From positions 1 through 37,539 of the forward strand of contig NW_001915019.1 in the NCBI RefSeq assembly GCF_000208925.1: a stretch of 37,539 nt of DNA, in the 5' to 3' direction. Below the pieces are notes generated by a model. That model saw only the letters and a list, made by a program, of their open reading frames with translations. It had not been told where the DNA came from and made no database searches. The position numbers and the translations under genes are program-made. This stretch comes from Entamoeba histolytica HM-1:IMSS (lineage: Eukaryota; Evosea; Mastigamoebida; Endamoebidae). Shown here one piece after another: positions 10,751 to 19,112 of this stretch; position 1 is the stretch's first letter; each line of letters opens with the position of its first letter.

Positions 10751-11554
10751 ATGAAAATTGAAGAATTTGCACGTTTATTTGAAAAATATTATCCAAAACA
10801 ATTAGCAGAAAATTGGGATAATACAGGAATACTTATTAATTCAGAAGAAGAATTTAATTTAGTGCTTGTTTGTATTGATATAACTGAATCAGTTATTGAT
10901 GAAGCAATAAACAAAAAATGCAAAGCTATTCTTTCATATCACCCAACTTTATTTAAATCTTTTAAAAAACTTGTTCCTGAAACTCGTTCTCAAAAACTTG
11001 CTCTTCGATTGTTAAAAAATGGAATTAGTGTTTATTCACCACATTCTGCTTTAGACTCTGTTAATGGTGGAATTAATGATTGGCTTGCTTCTCTTGTTTT
11101 AAATGAACCTGTTTCATTAACATCAGTACCAAAGAATACTACAGCAATTGAACCTAGCCAAAGCGATATTTCAATTGGAAGTGGTAGATATGTTACATAC
11201 GATACTCCAATTACTATTGATGAGTTTATTGATAGAATTAAAAATGGGTTAGATGTTCCTTTAAGGTATGCCATCCCTTCTACTAAAAAAGAAATTAAAA
11301 CAGTTGCAATTTGTTGTGGAAGTGGATCTATGATGTTTGCTAATAAATGTGCTGATGCAGTTATAACTGGTGAAATGGGTCATCATGAAGTTCTTGAACA
11401 CTTAGAATGGAATACTGCTGTTGTTTTATCTGAACATACAAATACTGAAAGAGGTTATTTAAAACATTGGATTCCTAGACTTTCAGAGTTGTTCCCATCA
11501 GTCACTTTTTACCAGTCAGAATGTGATGTTAGTCCATTAGTTTATATGGTCTAG
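10751..11554 (+). CDS. NIF3-like (DUF34) metal-binding protein, 267 aa
   Basis: A full-length member of the NIF3/YbgI family, a widespread dinuclear-metal protein of poorly known cellular role. Family landmarks are in order: an AENWDNTGILI N-terminal motif (19-29), SYHPTLF with ligand H64, YSPHSALDSVNGGINDWL with D102, GSGSM near 190-194, ADAVITGEMGHHE (201-213), and SEHTNTERGYL with H229 and E233. The first His of the bacterial HHP motif is Tyr63, as in eukaryotic NIF3L1-type proteins. At 267 residues it lacks the extra domain inserted in many bacterial members. It is cytosolic by sequence (no signal or TM). It is the first gene of the gene island and converges with the DENN gene, with only 53 bp between their stops. 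Confidence 0.93.
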   Translation: MKIEEFARLFEKYYPKQLAENWDNTGILINSEEEFNLVLVCIDITESVIDEAINKKCKAILSYHPTLFKSFKKLVPETRSQKLALRLLKNGISVYSPHSALDSVNGGINDWLASLVLNEPVSLTSVPKNTTAIEPSQSDISIGSGRYVTYDTPITIDEFIDRIKNGLDVPLRYAIPSTKKEIKTVAICCGSGSMMFANKCADAVITGEMGHHEVLEHLEWNTAVVLSEHTNTERGYLKHWIPRLSELFPSVTFYQSECDVSPLVYMV

Positions 11555-11607
11555 TCTTGATAAAACAAAACACAGAAATAAATGAATTAATGAAATAAGT
11601 TTTAGTC

Positions 11608-12846
11608 TTAACACGCTTTTTCATTTATAATTATTGGTTGTTCTTCAACTTCATTTGTTTGAGTAGTGTCACCTTCTTTTTTCCAATATGACTCTAATCC
11701 TTTGTACAAATTATCAACTTTAACAGCACTTTTAATCATCCAATCACCTGTGATATACGCCGCAATAGTCTCAGAGGTATAAACACCAAAGCTTGTATTT
11801 ATTGTTTTTCCTGGATGTTTAATATTAAATTTTAATGCTTTATCTACAACAACATGTTCTTTCCATTCTTGGAATGATGGTGCAGCTAACCACTCTTTTA
11901 AAAATTCCATTCCATATTCACTAGCAGGGGTTGAGGCTATTTCATTCCAAGAAACAATGGAAATTTTTTTAGCAAATGGAGTTATTGTATTTAATAGTCC
12001 TTGATAATACCATTCAATCATTTGTATTATACTAATAATATTTTTACGTTGATAAGCCTCTTTCATTCTTAGAATTAATAATTTATCCTCTCTAGTATCA
12101 GCAATTACACCCTGAATTTCTTTTTGACAAGAAACTTTATTTGTGTCAAGATTAATCACAACATCCCAGTCTTTTGTTAATTCACTGAATATTGGATTTG
12201 ACGTTCCAATTATATAGCCTTCTGTTCCAATAATTTTGTCAATCAAACTTCCTGGGAAGTGTGGAATAATAGGATGATTTGTAGTGTCAAGTTGTAATGG
12301 AAATCCAAGAGCTTCATTTGATTCTCCATTTGGTTTAACAAATACACCTGGAATAGAACACATTAAGAATAGAATAGACAACGATGAATCTGATGGTTTT
12401 GATGAATAAACAACTGTTTTAAATGGAAGCAATAATAATTTCATTAGTTTAATAATAGAAGAAAACAAAATTTCTGGTGGTATAATTGGTTCTGGTTTCA
12501 ATGGAGAGTTATTCATAGAAGTATAAATTGACGTTAATAATTGTGGACTTGGATGTGAAAACAATGGGTAGTATGCTTTTAACAATTGTGATAATGGATT
12601 AAAATAAAGGGAGTTTGTTAATAATACAAGACAGTGTGATGGATAAATCATTGATATTCCAAACATTCTTTGTACTGGAGAATTTGATGGAACAACAAAA
12701 TAACATGGGTTACTTTCAGTGTCAGGGAATGCAAGAGTTGATAAAATATCAAACATATAAGGAGAGTCTTGAGGAAGAGGTGGATAGGCATAAATTTTAT
12801 TTTCACCACGAGGGATATAGACTAAACTAGTAATAATTTGTGTCAT
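11608..12846 (-). CDS. AVL9-like DENN domain protein, 412 aa
   Basis: The protein resembles the DENN-family trafficking regulators AVL9/DENND6, which act on Rab GTPases or late secretory transport. Visible landmarks are an N-terminal longin-like start (SLVYIPRG...YAYPPLP), an LSTLAFPD...YFVVP segment, the SMIYPSHCLVLL strand with a downstream helix, and the central GFPLQL...GTEGYIIGTSNPIF...DWDVVINLD block that matches the conserved VGTTN..F region of AVL9 proteins. The C-terminal half is helical and ends in an acidic tail. A longer frame reaching 12885 would start with TTG, so I take the ATG at 12846. The exact DENN subfamily is less certain than the DENN assignment itself. Confidence 0.75.
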   Translation of the reverse strand: MTQIITSLVYIPRGENKIYAYPPLPQDSPYMFDILSTLAFPDTESNPCYFVVPSNSPVQRMFGISMIYPSHCLVLLTNSLYFNPLSQLLKAYYPLFSHPSPQLLTSIYTSMNNSPLKPEPIIPPEILFSSIIKLMKLLLLPFKTVVYSSKPSDSSLSILFLMCSIPGVFVKPNGESNEALGFPLQLDTTNHPIIPHFPGSLIDKIIGTEGYIIGTSNPIFSELTKDWDVVINLDTNKVSCQKEIQGVIADTREDKLLILRMKEAYQRKNIISIIQMIEWYYQGLLNTITPFAKKISIVSWNEIASTPASEYGMEFLKEWLAAPSFQEWKEHVVVDKALKFNIKHPGKTINTSFGVYTSETIAAYITGDWMIKSAVKVDNLYKGLESYWKKEGDTTQTNEVEEQPIIINEKAC

Positions 12847-12993
12847 TACAATAACTTTGATTATTTTTAAGATGAAAATTTTCAAGTTACTATCTCATCC
12901 CTTGATGACAGATAAAAAACGCATTTCTCAGAAATAAAATCACTAAATGAGGAATGTTCAAATAATAACAAAACATAATTTAATAACAAAAAT

Positions 12994-13515
12994 TTAATAA
13001 TTGTATTGTATTGATGGTGATGGACGTGGTGAATATCTAACAAATCTTAGTAAAGAATGTCCAACACAAAGACAGTAAGTTGAATTAGTCTTGTGGAGAG
13101 TCTTGTATTTAGAAGCAAGTCCTTTGTTCCAATAACCAAACCATTCATTAGAAGTACAAAATAACTCAACTCTGTTTAATATATCAATACATTTGACTGG
13201 AGAAGAAAGAAGAGAAGAGACAATAATAGCAGAATATTTTGGAGTAAAATTATCTTTTTCTAATAATTGTTGTATTTCTTTTTCATGAAGAATAGTGATA
13301 CTAACTTCATTACTCTGAAAGAGTAAAATGAATTGGCTTAACTTAGTTAACTCCTCTTCACTTAGTGGAGCTTTAAAATGAGTAGTCATTCTTCTAAATT
13401 TAATGACGTTTTCAATACCTCGTTGGTTAACTTCTTTGACTTTATGAAGAGAGTTTAATTGAACAGTGTGTTTAACGGAAGTAGAAATAATGAGAGGATG
13501 ATGTTCTTTTGACAT
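12994..13515 (-). CDS. Conserved-looking hypothetical protein, 173 aa
   Basis: I do not recognise this protein. It is intact, starts with ATG, has mixed composition and normal Entamoeba codon use, and sits between two real genes, so it is probably a gene. Residues 1-45 are basic; a stretch at about 50-90 (LSEEELTKLSQFILLFQ, then SITILHEKEIQQLLE) looks like helices and strands of a small globular domain; the C-terminal third is Cys/Trp/Tyr-rich (ELFCTSNEWFGYWNKGL, YCLCVGHSLLRF). There is no signal peptide or TM. It is divergent from the SPRY-RING gene with only 24 bp between the two ATGs (or 102 bp to a later ATG of that gene), so the pair must share regulatory DNA. Confidence 0.65.
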   Translation of the reverse strand: MSKEHHPLIISTSVKHTVQLNSLHKVKEVNQRGIENVIKFRRMTTHFKAPLSEEELTKLSQFILLFQSNEVSITILHEKEIQQLLEKDNFTPKYSAIIVSSLLSSPVKCIDILNRVELFCTSNEWFGYWNKGLASKYKTLHKTNSTYCLCVGHSLLRFVRYSPRPSPSIQYNY

Positions 13516-13518
13516 GAT

Positions 13519-13533
13519 GAGATAAATTATCTC
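13519..13533. promoter_or_regulatory. 15-bp palindrome in a 24-bp divergent intergenic spacer
   Basis: GAGATAA-A-TTATCTC is a perfect 7-bp inverted repeat around one base, filling most of the 24 bp between the start codons of the 173-aa gene and the SPRY-RING gene. It could be a shared protein-binding site for a bidirectional promoter; no matching Entamoeba element is known to me. Confidence 0.35.
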
Positions 13534-13539
13534 AAGAAG

Positions 13540-16500
13540 ATGAAAAAAAAAGAAAAAACAAAAGATTTTATTCTGGAAAAAGAGCGAAGAACTAACAAAT
13601 CAATAAACTTCAACTCAATGGAAAAAACAATCAAAACAAAATTAAATCAAATTTTTCAGAAATTGGCACCTAATGCTGAAATTAATTTTGATAGTTATGA
13701 ACCAATTTTGCTACCTTATTATGTTGATGCTCTCGTTACTTCAAACAAACAAAGTAGTGAAGGGCAAAAATTATTACTTAAAAAATATACAGTTGCTGGA
13801 GAAACTAAAAGTGGTTTTTTAGAAAATGAATTTATTTTTACTAATGCCTTTCCATCAGTTAGAACAAATCTTGGAGCACATAGTGGTAAATATGTATTTC
13901 AAGTTATTCTCCAAACTGATGGACTTTTTCAAATAGGTATTTTTGAGAATTCAACAGTATTTGACCGTACAAAAGGCATAGGAGATTTTCCTGATTCATA
14001 TGCATATGATGGATATCGTAAATGTCTTTGGAATGAAAAACAAACACCATTTGGACCAAAATGGAAGAAAGGAGATGTTGTAAGTATTTGTGTTGACTTT
14101 GATCAACGAAGAATTAAAATATTATTAAATGATCAAGACCTTGGAATTGCATTTGAGTCATTTGGAACAGAGCCAATGAATAACTATTATTTTGGAGTTA
14201 CTGCTTCTACAGGAGAAAAATGTATTATTAATTATGGAGAATATCCAATGTTATATAAACAACAAATAGGAGATTATTCTCCTGTATGTCAACAACCAAT
14301 TCAGTCCAGTTATAAAGAATGTGAAATACTTGGAAAAGCTATTATTGAATGTCTTAATGATATTTCTAATGGATCTGTTTTAATATTAAATGCACTATTT
14401 GCAAGATATATTCCATTAATTGTAAATAGTAAAGTTTTATGTATTGAATATTTCTTACCATTATTAACTGAATGCACTCGATCAAATTCATTAGGAAGAT
14501 TAGGTTCATTATTAAAACATATGGTCCATCCTACTGACTTAGAAATTATTGTTAAAACTTTAATGGAATGGTATTATATTATATCTACACATTATCAATT
14601 TAAAGATGATATAGTCATATCACTTACTCAAATACTTCTTGATATTATAAGTGAAATGATGGCAGTAGCATGTGGAGATCCTGATAAATTATATCAATTT
14701 ATTGATATAATTCTATCTAAATCAACAACAGTAAGTAAATTTGATTATAAAAAAATGATTCAAGGAATTGATCTTTCACAACCACCAGAAAGATTAATGA
14801 ATGATTTGGATTTAAAATATAAACAACAACTTGAACTTGATAAAAAGTTATTAAAAGCCCTTGAAACAAATCAATTATTAGATGACTTTGTAAACAATTA
14901 TTCTGTGAGACATGATATAAATAAAGATATTAATAGTAATGAAGATGGAATGGAATTAACTATGAGAATAACGTATGCATTATTTTCTATGATATTGGAT
15001 GAAACAAATCATTTTCAATTTAATAATGAATTTCTCATTAATACACCAAAAGAATATCCTGACTTTGATAGATTAGGAGGTACAATTAGTTATATTCAAA
15101 AAACATTTCCATTAGAAAAAAATAATGAAAGTTTTGAAACTAATAAACATATGCATCGTGCTATTCTTTTCTTTTATAATAATACCCTTCCATATTTCTT
15201 TAAAATGGAATTAGTATGTAGAAGAAATATTAGAATTATAAGTACATTAGAAAATAGTGTTGATTGGCTTAATTATTTATGGGAAGCTTCATTATTTATA
15301 ATTCCTTGTAGATATCAAATTCAATTAGAAATATTTAAACAAATTGTTAATGCATTAGTCAGTACTAAAGGATTATTATATGTTCATGAACCATATATTT
15401 CTTCCATTATTTCATTATGTAAAAATTTACGTCAAAATATTTTATTTAATTATCAAAAAATTCTTATAAATGAAAACAAACAATTATTTGGTGATTTTAT
15501 TAATACATTAATATCATTTTTAGGAAATACTTTCATTGTTAAACCAGGACTAAAAACAACAATGTTTATGTCTGTTACTTATACAATGGCTAAAAGAATT
15601 GAATTTATTGACTGTGTTTCATTAGAAAATAAAAGAATTTTATTCAATTTTGCATTTGAATCTTTAACAAGTGATGAAGAAGAAAGATTTAGAAGAGCAA
15701 TTACTTTTATTAGAATAGGAATGCCAATTCCTTTTTATGTATTAAAAAAGAATATTGCAGCTTATCCAAGATATCGTAAAGTATTTAGTAATTTATTACA
15801 AGAATATTTTAGTGATGATAAAACAATAATGAATACTCATAATATTGTTTTTGATTATGTATCAAAGAGTTTAGATAAGATATTACTATTATTAGATAAA
15901 GAACGTCTCAGTGGACAAGAAGAAAAAATGTTTGAATCATTGTCTAGTAGTTTAATCGATGGAACAGATTTAATGGATGGATTATCATATCTCTTTGGTA
16001 AAATATATATAGACCATACACTTGCTACTAAATTTTTACAATACTTATCGTTTGTGTTATATCAATGTTCTGTAAGAAATTCTATTACAACAAGAAGAGG
16101 AAAACAAATTTATAGTATATTTTGTTCATTAAGAATATTATTATTAGATGTTCTTACACAAATTTTAAAAAGTATTCCAGAAGAAAAAAGACTTGAATGG
16201 TTATTACAAGATGGTATAATAACATTAGAAATTAATAAAGGGTTAGAAGGAATTGATTTATCTTCTTCATCAATACTTTCATTTGAAATAGAATATCCAA
16301 CAACAATTTGGGATAGATGGAGACCAACTACATTTACTGATGACATTATCACTAATTTAAAAGTAGAAGAAAAACATGCATTAGAAGGAATTGATAATAC
16401 TCTTAAATTCTTAAAAAATTCATTAAACGAATTAAATAAAAAACATATAAAAAAAATAGTTATTACACCAACATTCCAAGGAAGAGCATCTAATAATTCA

Positions 16501-16722
16501 TTTGAAATGGAAGTAGAAGAAAATGAAGATCAATTATGCTTTATTTGTTGTAGTAATCCAGCTGATACAATTATGCTTCCATGTAAACATAGTGCATGTA
16601 GAAGTTGTATTGAACGACATATGGAACATCATAATGAATGTTTCTTCTGTAAAACAAAAATAGAAGGATTAAAGAAAAGAAGTGAAATGGGAATGGAAAA
16701 TGAAAGTGCAACAAAGAATTAA
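13540..16722 (+). CDS. SPRY-RING E3 ubiquitin ligase, RNF123/KPC1-like, 1060 aa
   Basis: A predicted E3 ubiquitin ligase with the RNF123 (KPC1) architecture. An N-terminal SPRY domain (about 105-240) includes FPSVRTNLGAHSGKYVFQV, IGDFPDSYAYDGYRK and WKKGDVVSICVDF. A long helical middle (about 260-960) follows, then a C-terminal C3HC4 RING (16537 on): C1000, C1003, C1015, H1017, C1020, C1023, C1034, C1037. Human RNF123 is about 1300 aa and acts on p27/CDKN1B and p105; the substrate here is unknown. All eight zinc ligands are present, so ligase activity is plausible. The ATG at 13540 gives a Lys/Glu-rich leader; the ATG at 13618 (MEKTIKTKLNQ) is an equally likely start and would leave a more normal promoter spacing to the divergent neighbour. 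Confidence 0.9.
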   Translation: MKKKEKTKDFILEKERRTNKSINFNSMEKTIKTKLNQIFQKLAPNAEINFDSYEPILLPYYVDALVTSNKQSSEGQKLLLKKYTVAGETKSGFLENEFIFTNAFPSVRTNLGAHSGKYVFQVILQTDGLFQIGIFENSTVFDRTKGIGDFPDSYAYDGYRKCLWNEKQTPFGPKWKKGDVVSICVDFDQRRIKILLNDQDLGIAFESFGTEPMNNYYFGVTASTGEKCIINYGEYPMLYKQQIGDYSPVCQQPIQSSYKECEILGKAIIECLNDISNGSVLILNALFARYIPLIVNSKVLCIEYFLPLLTECTRSNSLGRLGSLLKHMVHPTDLEIIVKTLMEWYYIISTHYQFKDDIVISLTQILLDIISEMMAVACGDPDKLYQFIDIILSKSTTVSKFDYKKMIQGIDLSQPPERLMNDLDLKYKQQLELDKKLLKALETNQLLDDFVNNYSVRHDINKDINSNEDGMELTMRITYALFSMILDETNHFQFNNEFLINTPKEYPDFDRLGGTISYIQKTFPLEKNNESFETNKHMHRAILFFYNNTLPYFFKMELVCRRNIRIISTLENSVDWLNYLWEASLFIIPCRYQIQLEIFKQIVNALVSTKGLLYVHEPYISSIISLCKNLRQNILFNYQKILINENKQLFGDFINTLISFLGNTFIVKPGLKTTMFMSVTYTMAKRIEFIDCVSLENKRILFNFAFESLTSDEEERFRRAITFIRIGMPIPFYVLKKNIAAYPRYRKVFSNLLQEYFSDDKTIMNTHNIVFDYVSKSLDKILLLLDKERLSGQEEKMFESLSSSLIDGTDLMDGLSYLFGKIYIDHTLATKFLQYLSFVLYQCSVRNSITTRRGKQIYSIFCSLRILLLDVLTQILKSIPEEKRLEWLLQDGIITLEINKGLEGIDLSSSSILSFEIEYPTTIWDRWRPTTFTDDIITNLKVEEKHALEGIDNTLKFLKNSLNELNKKHIKKIVITPTFQGRASNNSFEMEVEENEDQLCFICCSNPADTIMLPCKHSACRSCIERHMEHHNECFFCKTKIEGLKKRSEMGMENESATKN

Positions 16723-16761
16723 GTTAGTAATTCTAATTTTTTTTTAAAACGTTTTTGTTTT

Positions 16762-17520
16762 TTATTCCCATTGAATAGCAGCAAAATTTCTAATTTGGAA
16801 AGTCTTTTGATTACCAGCAAATAAACGTTCTCCTTTATAAGTAGTGTCGTGATACATAGATGCAAATCTAATATGTTGTTTACTTGTAGTGTTATTACAT
16901 ATTACAAAAGCATAGTTTTCACAAACTTCTGTTATTTCATCATCACCTTTAATCATAATAATATTATGATTATCAACTCTTGGTTGAATCATTGTAGGTG
17001 GTACAAGGTGTGGATTTCTAAGTGTAAATATAAAATGTTTACTATCTTCATTAATCCAAGTATTTTGTTTATCTGGCATTTTACTAAAATAACCACCAAA
17101 AAGCATATTATTGTTTGTTTCACATAAAAGCATAATATGTTCTAATCCTTTAACTTTATTAAAGAATTCTTTAGCTGTAAATAAATCTTTATCATTAAAG
17201 TATATCACTTTAAAGTCATTCATTCCAGTCCATTCTTTTAATTTTTCAAGATGTTTTGGTTGTAATGAAAGTCTATTAATTAAATGTTCTTTTCTTCCAT
17301 CTTCTCCTTTATTAATCTCTTTCTTTTCTTCTTTCTTTTCTTCTTTCTTTTCTTCTTTCTTTTCTTCTTTTATTGATTCATTAGCTTTAGGAACATTTGA
17401 AACAACAGCACTTGCTGCAGATGTCATTGTTTGAATTTCATTCTTTTCACTAACAAAATTGACAGTACCAAAATTGTTAAAAGTTTCTATTTTGATAGTT
17501 TTAATTGAGGTATCACTCAT
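16762..17520 (-). CDS. TLDc domain protein with E/K-repeat linker, 252 aa
   Basis: N-terminal region of about 60 residues (MSDTSIKTIKIETF...) followed by a low-complexity EEKK repeat linker (about 50-70), a short basic helix, and a TLDc-like domain from about residue 110 to the end (HIMLLCETNNNMLFGGYF, WINEDSKHFIFTLRNPH, YAFVICNNTT, FQIRNFAAIQWE). The pattern resembles the TLDc gene at 1534-2040 but identity is low. The reading frame extends upstream to 17637 only through a TTG and covers an A/T-rich noncoding leader, so the ATG at 17520 is the start. The gene is convergent with the SPRY-RING gene (39 bp between stops) and lies 109 bp downstream of the seven-TM gene on the same strand. Confidence 0.8.
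   Translation of the reverse strand: MSDTSIKTIKIETFNNFGTVNFVSEKNEIQTMTSAASAVVSNVPKANESIKEEKKEEKKEEKKEEKKEINKGEDGRKEHLINRLSLQPKHLEKLKEWTGMNDFKVIYFNDKDLFTAKEFFNKVKGLEHIMLLCETNNNMLFGGYFSKMPDKQNTWINEDSKHFIFTLRNPHLVPPTMIQPRVDNHNIIMIKGDDEITEVCENYAFVICNNTTSKQHIRFASMYHDTTYKGERLFAGNQKTFQIRNFAAIQWE
17320..17372 (-). repeat. In-frame 12-bp tandem repeat encoding EEKK units
   Basis: At least four copies of a TCTTTTCTTCTT-type 12-mer (plus strand) encode repeated KKEE on the minus strand within the TLDc gene. The unit length is a multiple of three, so copy-number changes keep the frame; it should be length-polymorphic between strains. Confidence 0.85.
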
Positions 17521-17629
17521 TCTTAAACAAATCTTTTTTCTTTTACAGTTCTTTTTTAAAAATAAATTTTTTTTTGTTTTGTAAAAACAAAAAAAAAATT
17601 TAAAAGGAAAAATAATAACAACAAATAAC

Positions 17630-18991
17630 TTAATCAATAAACAATTTGTTGTTTTGTCTCACTTCAGGAGTTAATAAAATACCGTCTAATAATAGTGGAT
17701 TTATATTTGACAAATTTGTTGTTCTAGGATAACAAAATAAAATAATATTATGAAAATCAAACGATGATTGAATATTTTCAGTTACTTCATGAACATGAGG
17801 TTTAGGAGGAATTGTTACTATTTGGTTTAAAATAACAGAATTTATACTTTCTGTTATTGGTTCAAAAAATGAATTTGATGGAAAGATAACACATAAAGTC
17901 CATAGAATTAATAAGAGTCTAAGTAATAATTGAGAAATGATAAATATTGGTAATGTTTTATGAATTGCACAAAGAATAGCAATATTATCGAGGAATAAAA
18001 ATATCCAAAATGTTATTAAACCACCAATTAATAAACGAGAAATTAATATTTTACGTTTCAAATGTGAATAATTATTATTGTTATTTGTTAAAATATGAAA
18101 TTGAATTACTTTAATATTTAATGAAAGAGTTGATATTACAGTAGGAATAATAAAGAAAAATGCTATAGTCAAAGCTAATAAAATAAAAGAGTAATTAATA
18201 AAACAATGAAGTAATAAACAAATAGAAAATAATAATATGCCAATAATTAATGTTTTACAATGATTAAGTGGAATAAACTTATAAATTATTAACCAACCTT
18301 TTGTTATAAAAGTAATAAGAAGAGTTAATAAAATATCACTGAATGATTCAAATAATTTACAAATAGTCATATATTGATATTTAGGAATTCCTGTCATATT
18401 ATAATGAATATAATAATAAATATGAAGTCCTTCTTTAATACATAACATTAACATAATACCTACTATTATAAAATGAATAAATGATGTATTATTATGATAT
18501 ACTAAATAAATAATAATTGCTATTATTATTGTTATAATCCAAACAATTTCTATTGAACAACTTGCAATATAATTCTTTAATTCATTTATTGATAATTCAG
18601 ACAATCCATTTCTTAAATGTAATGTATAATTTAATTCAATATTTCTACTTTTTCCACAATGAAGAATATAAATTCCATATTCATCTGGAATAGTAATATT
18701 AATATTTAATATAGTATTTCCTTTAGCCAAATCATATAAATCAAAACTTTGACATTCTTGTTGCATCTTTTCACAACTCGTCATTTCTCCATTACTTGGA
18801 ATTTGACACAATGTAATAGTTGTTTGAATTAATTCTTTCCTTCTACTGTTATATAAATTAAAAGATAAACTACCATTTGTACCAAACTGAAACCTTGTAA
18901 GTTCATTAATTTTATTTGGACAGTCTTGTCTTCTCTGAATAATTAAAGAAAATGATGAAATAATAAAGAGGTTTAATAACCAAACAAACAT
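17630..18991 (-). CDS. Seven-TM protein of the GOST / lung-7TM receptor type, 453 aa
   Basis: A secretory-pathway membrane protein. It has a signal peptide (1-20), an extracytoplasmic domain of about 140 residues with Cys residues (DCPNK, TLCQIP, TSCEK, QECQS, LHCGK) and NxS/T sites, then seven hydrophobic helices between about 145 and 375, and a cytoplasmic tail with proline- and His-containing segments. The layout and the LLITFITKGWLIIY helix resemble the GPR107/GPR180/TMEM87 class (Golgi-dynamics N-terminal domain followed by 7TM), whose members act in trafficking; ligand and role here are unknown. It is divergent from the Dna2-like gene, with 121 bp between start codons. Alternative: another 7TM receptor family with a luminal domain. 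Confidence 0.65.
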   Translation of the reverse strand: MFVWLLNLFIISSFSLIIQRRQDCPNKINELTRFQFGTNGSLSFNLYNSRRKELIQTTITLCQIPSNGEMTSCEKMQQECQSFDLYDLAKGNTILNINITIPDEYGIYILHCGKSRNIELNYTLHLRNGLSELSINELKNYIASCSIEIVWIITIIIAIIIYLVYHNNTSFIHFIIVGIMLMLCIKEGLHIYYYIHYNMTGIPKYQYMTICKLFESFSDILLTLLITFITKGWLIIYKFIPLNHCKTLIIGILLFSICLLLHCFINYSFILLALTIAFFFIIPTVISTLSLNIKVIQFHILTNNNNNYSHLKRKILISRLLIGGLITFWIFLFLDNIAILCAIHKTLPIFIISQLLLRLLLILWTLCVIFPSNSFFEPITESINSVILNQIVTIPPKPHVHEVTENIQSSFDFHNIILFCYPRTTNLSNINPLLLDGILLTPEVRQNNKLFID

Positions 18992-19112
18992 GACAGTTTT
19001 ATTTTAAAGATTTTTCTGTGATGAATAATTAACTATCTGTTGATTATTTTTATTATTTTTCTTAAAAAAAAAAACTAAAAGAAAAAAATATTTTATTAAA
19101 AAAAAAGTGGTA

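Noticed and set aside
12847..12885. N-terminal hydrophobic extension of the DENN protein
   Set aside because: It begins with TTG; the ATG at 12846 starts directly at the longin-like strand.
17316..17375. Repetitive stretch considered as a CRISPR-like or satellite array
   Set aside because: It is a continuous 12-bp tandem without spacers, in frame in a coding sequence (EEKK linker).
17521..17637. N-terminal 39-residue extension of the second TLDc protein resembling a signal anchor
   Set aside because: It starts with TTG and covers poly-T/poly-A leader sequence; the ATG at 17520 gives the normal start.
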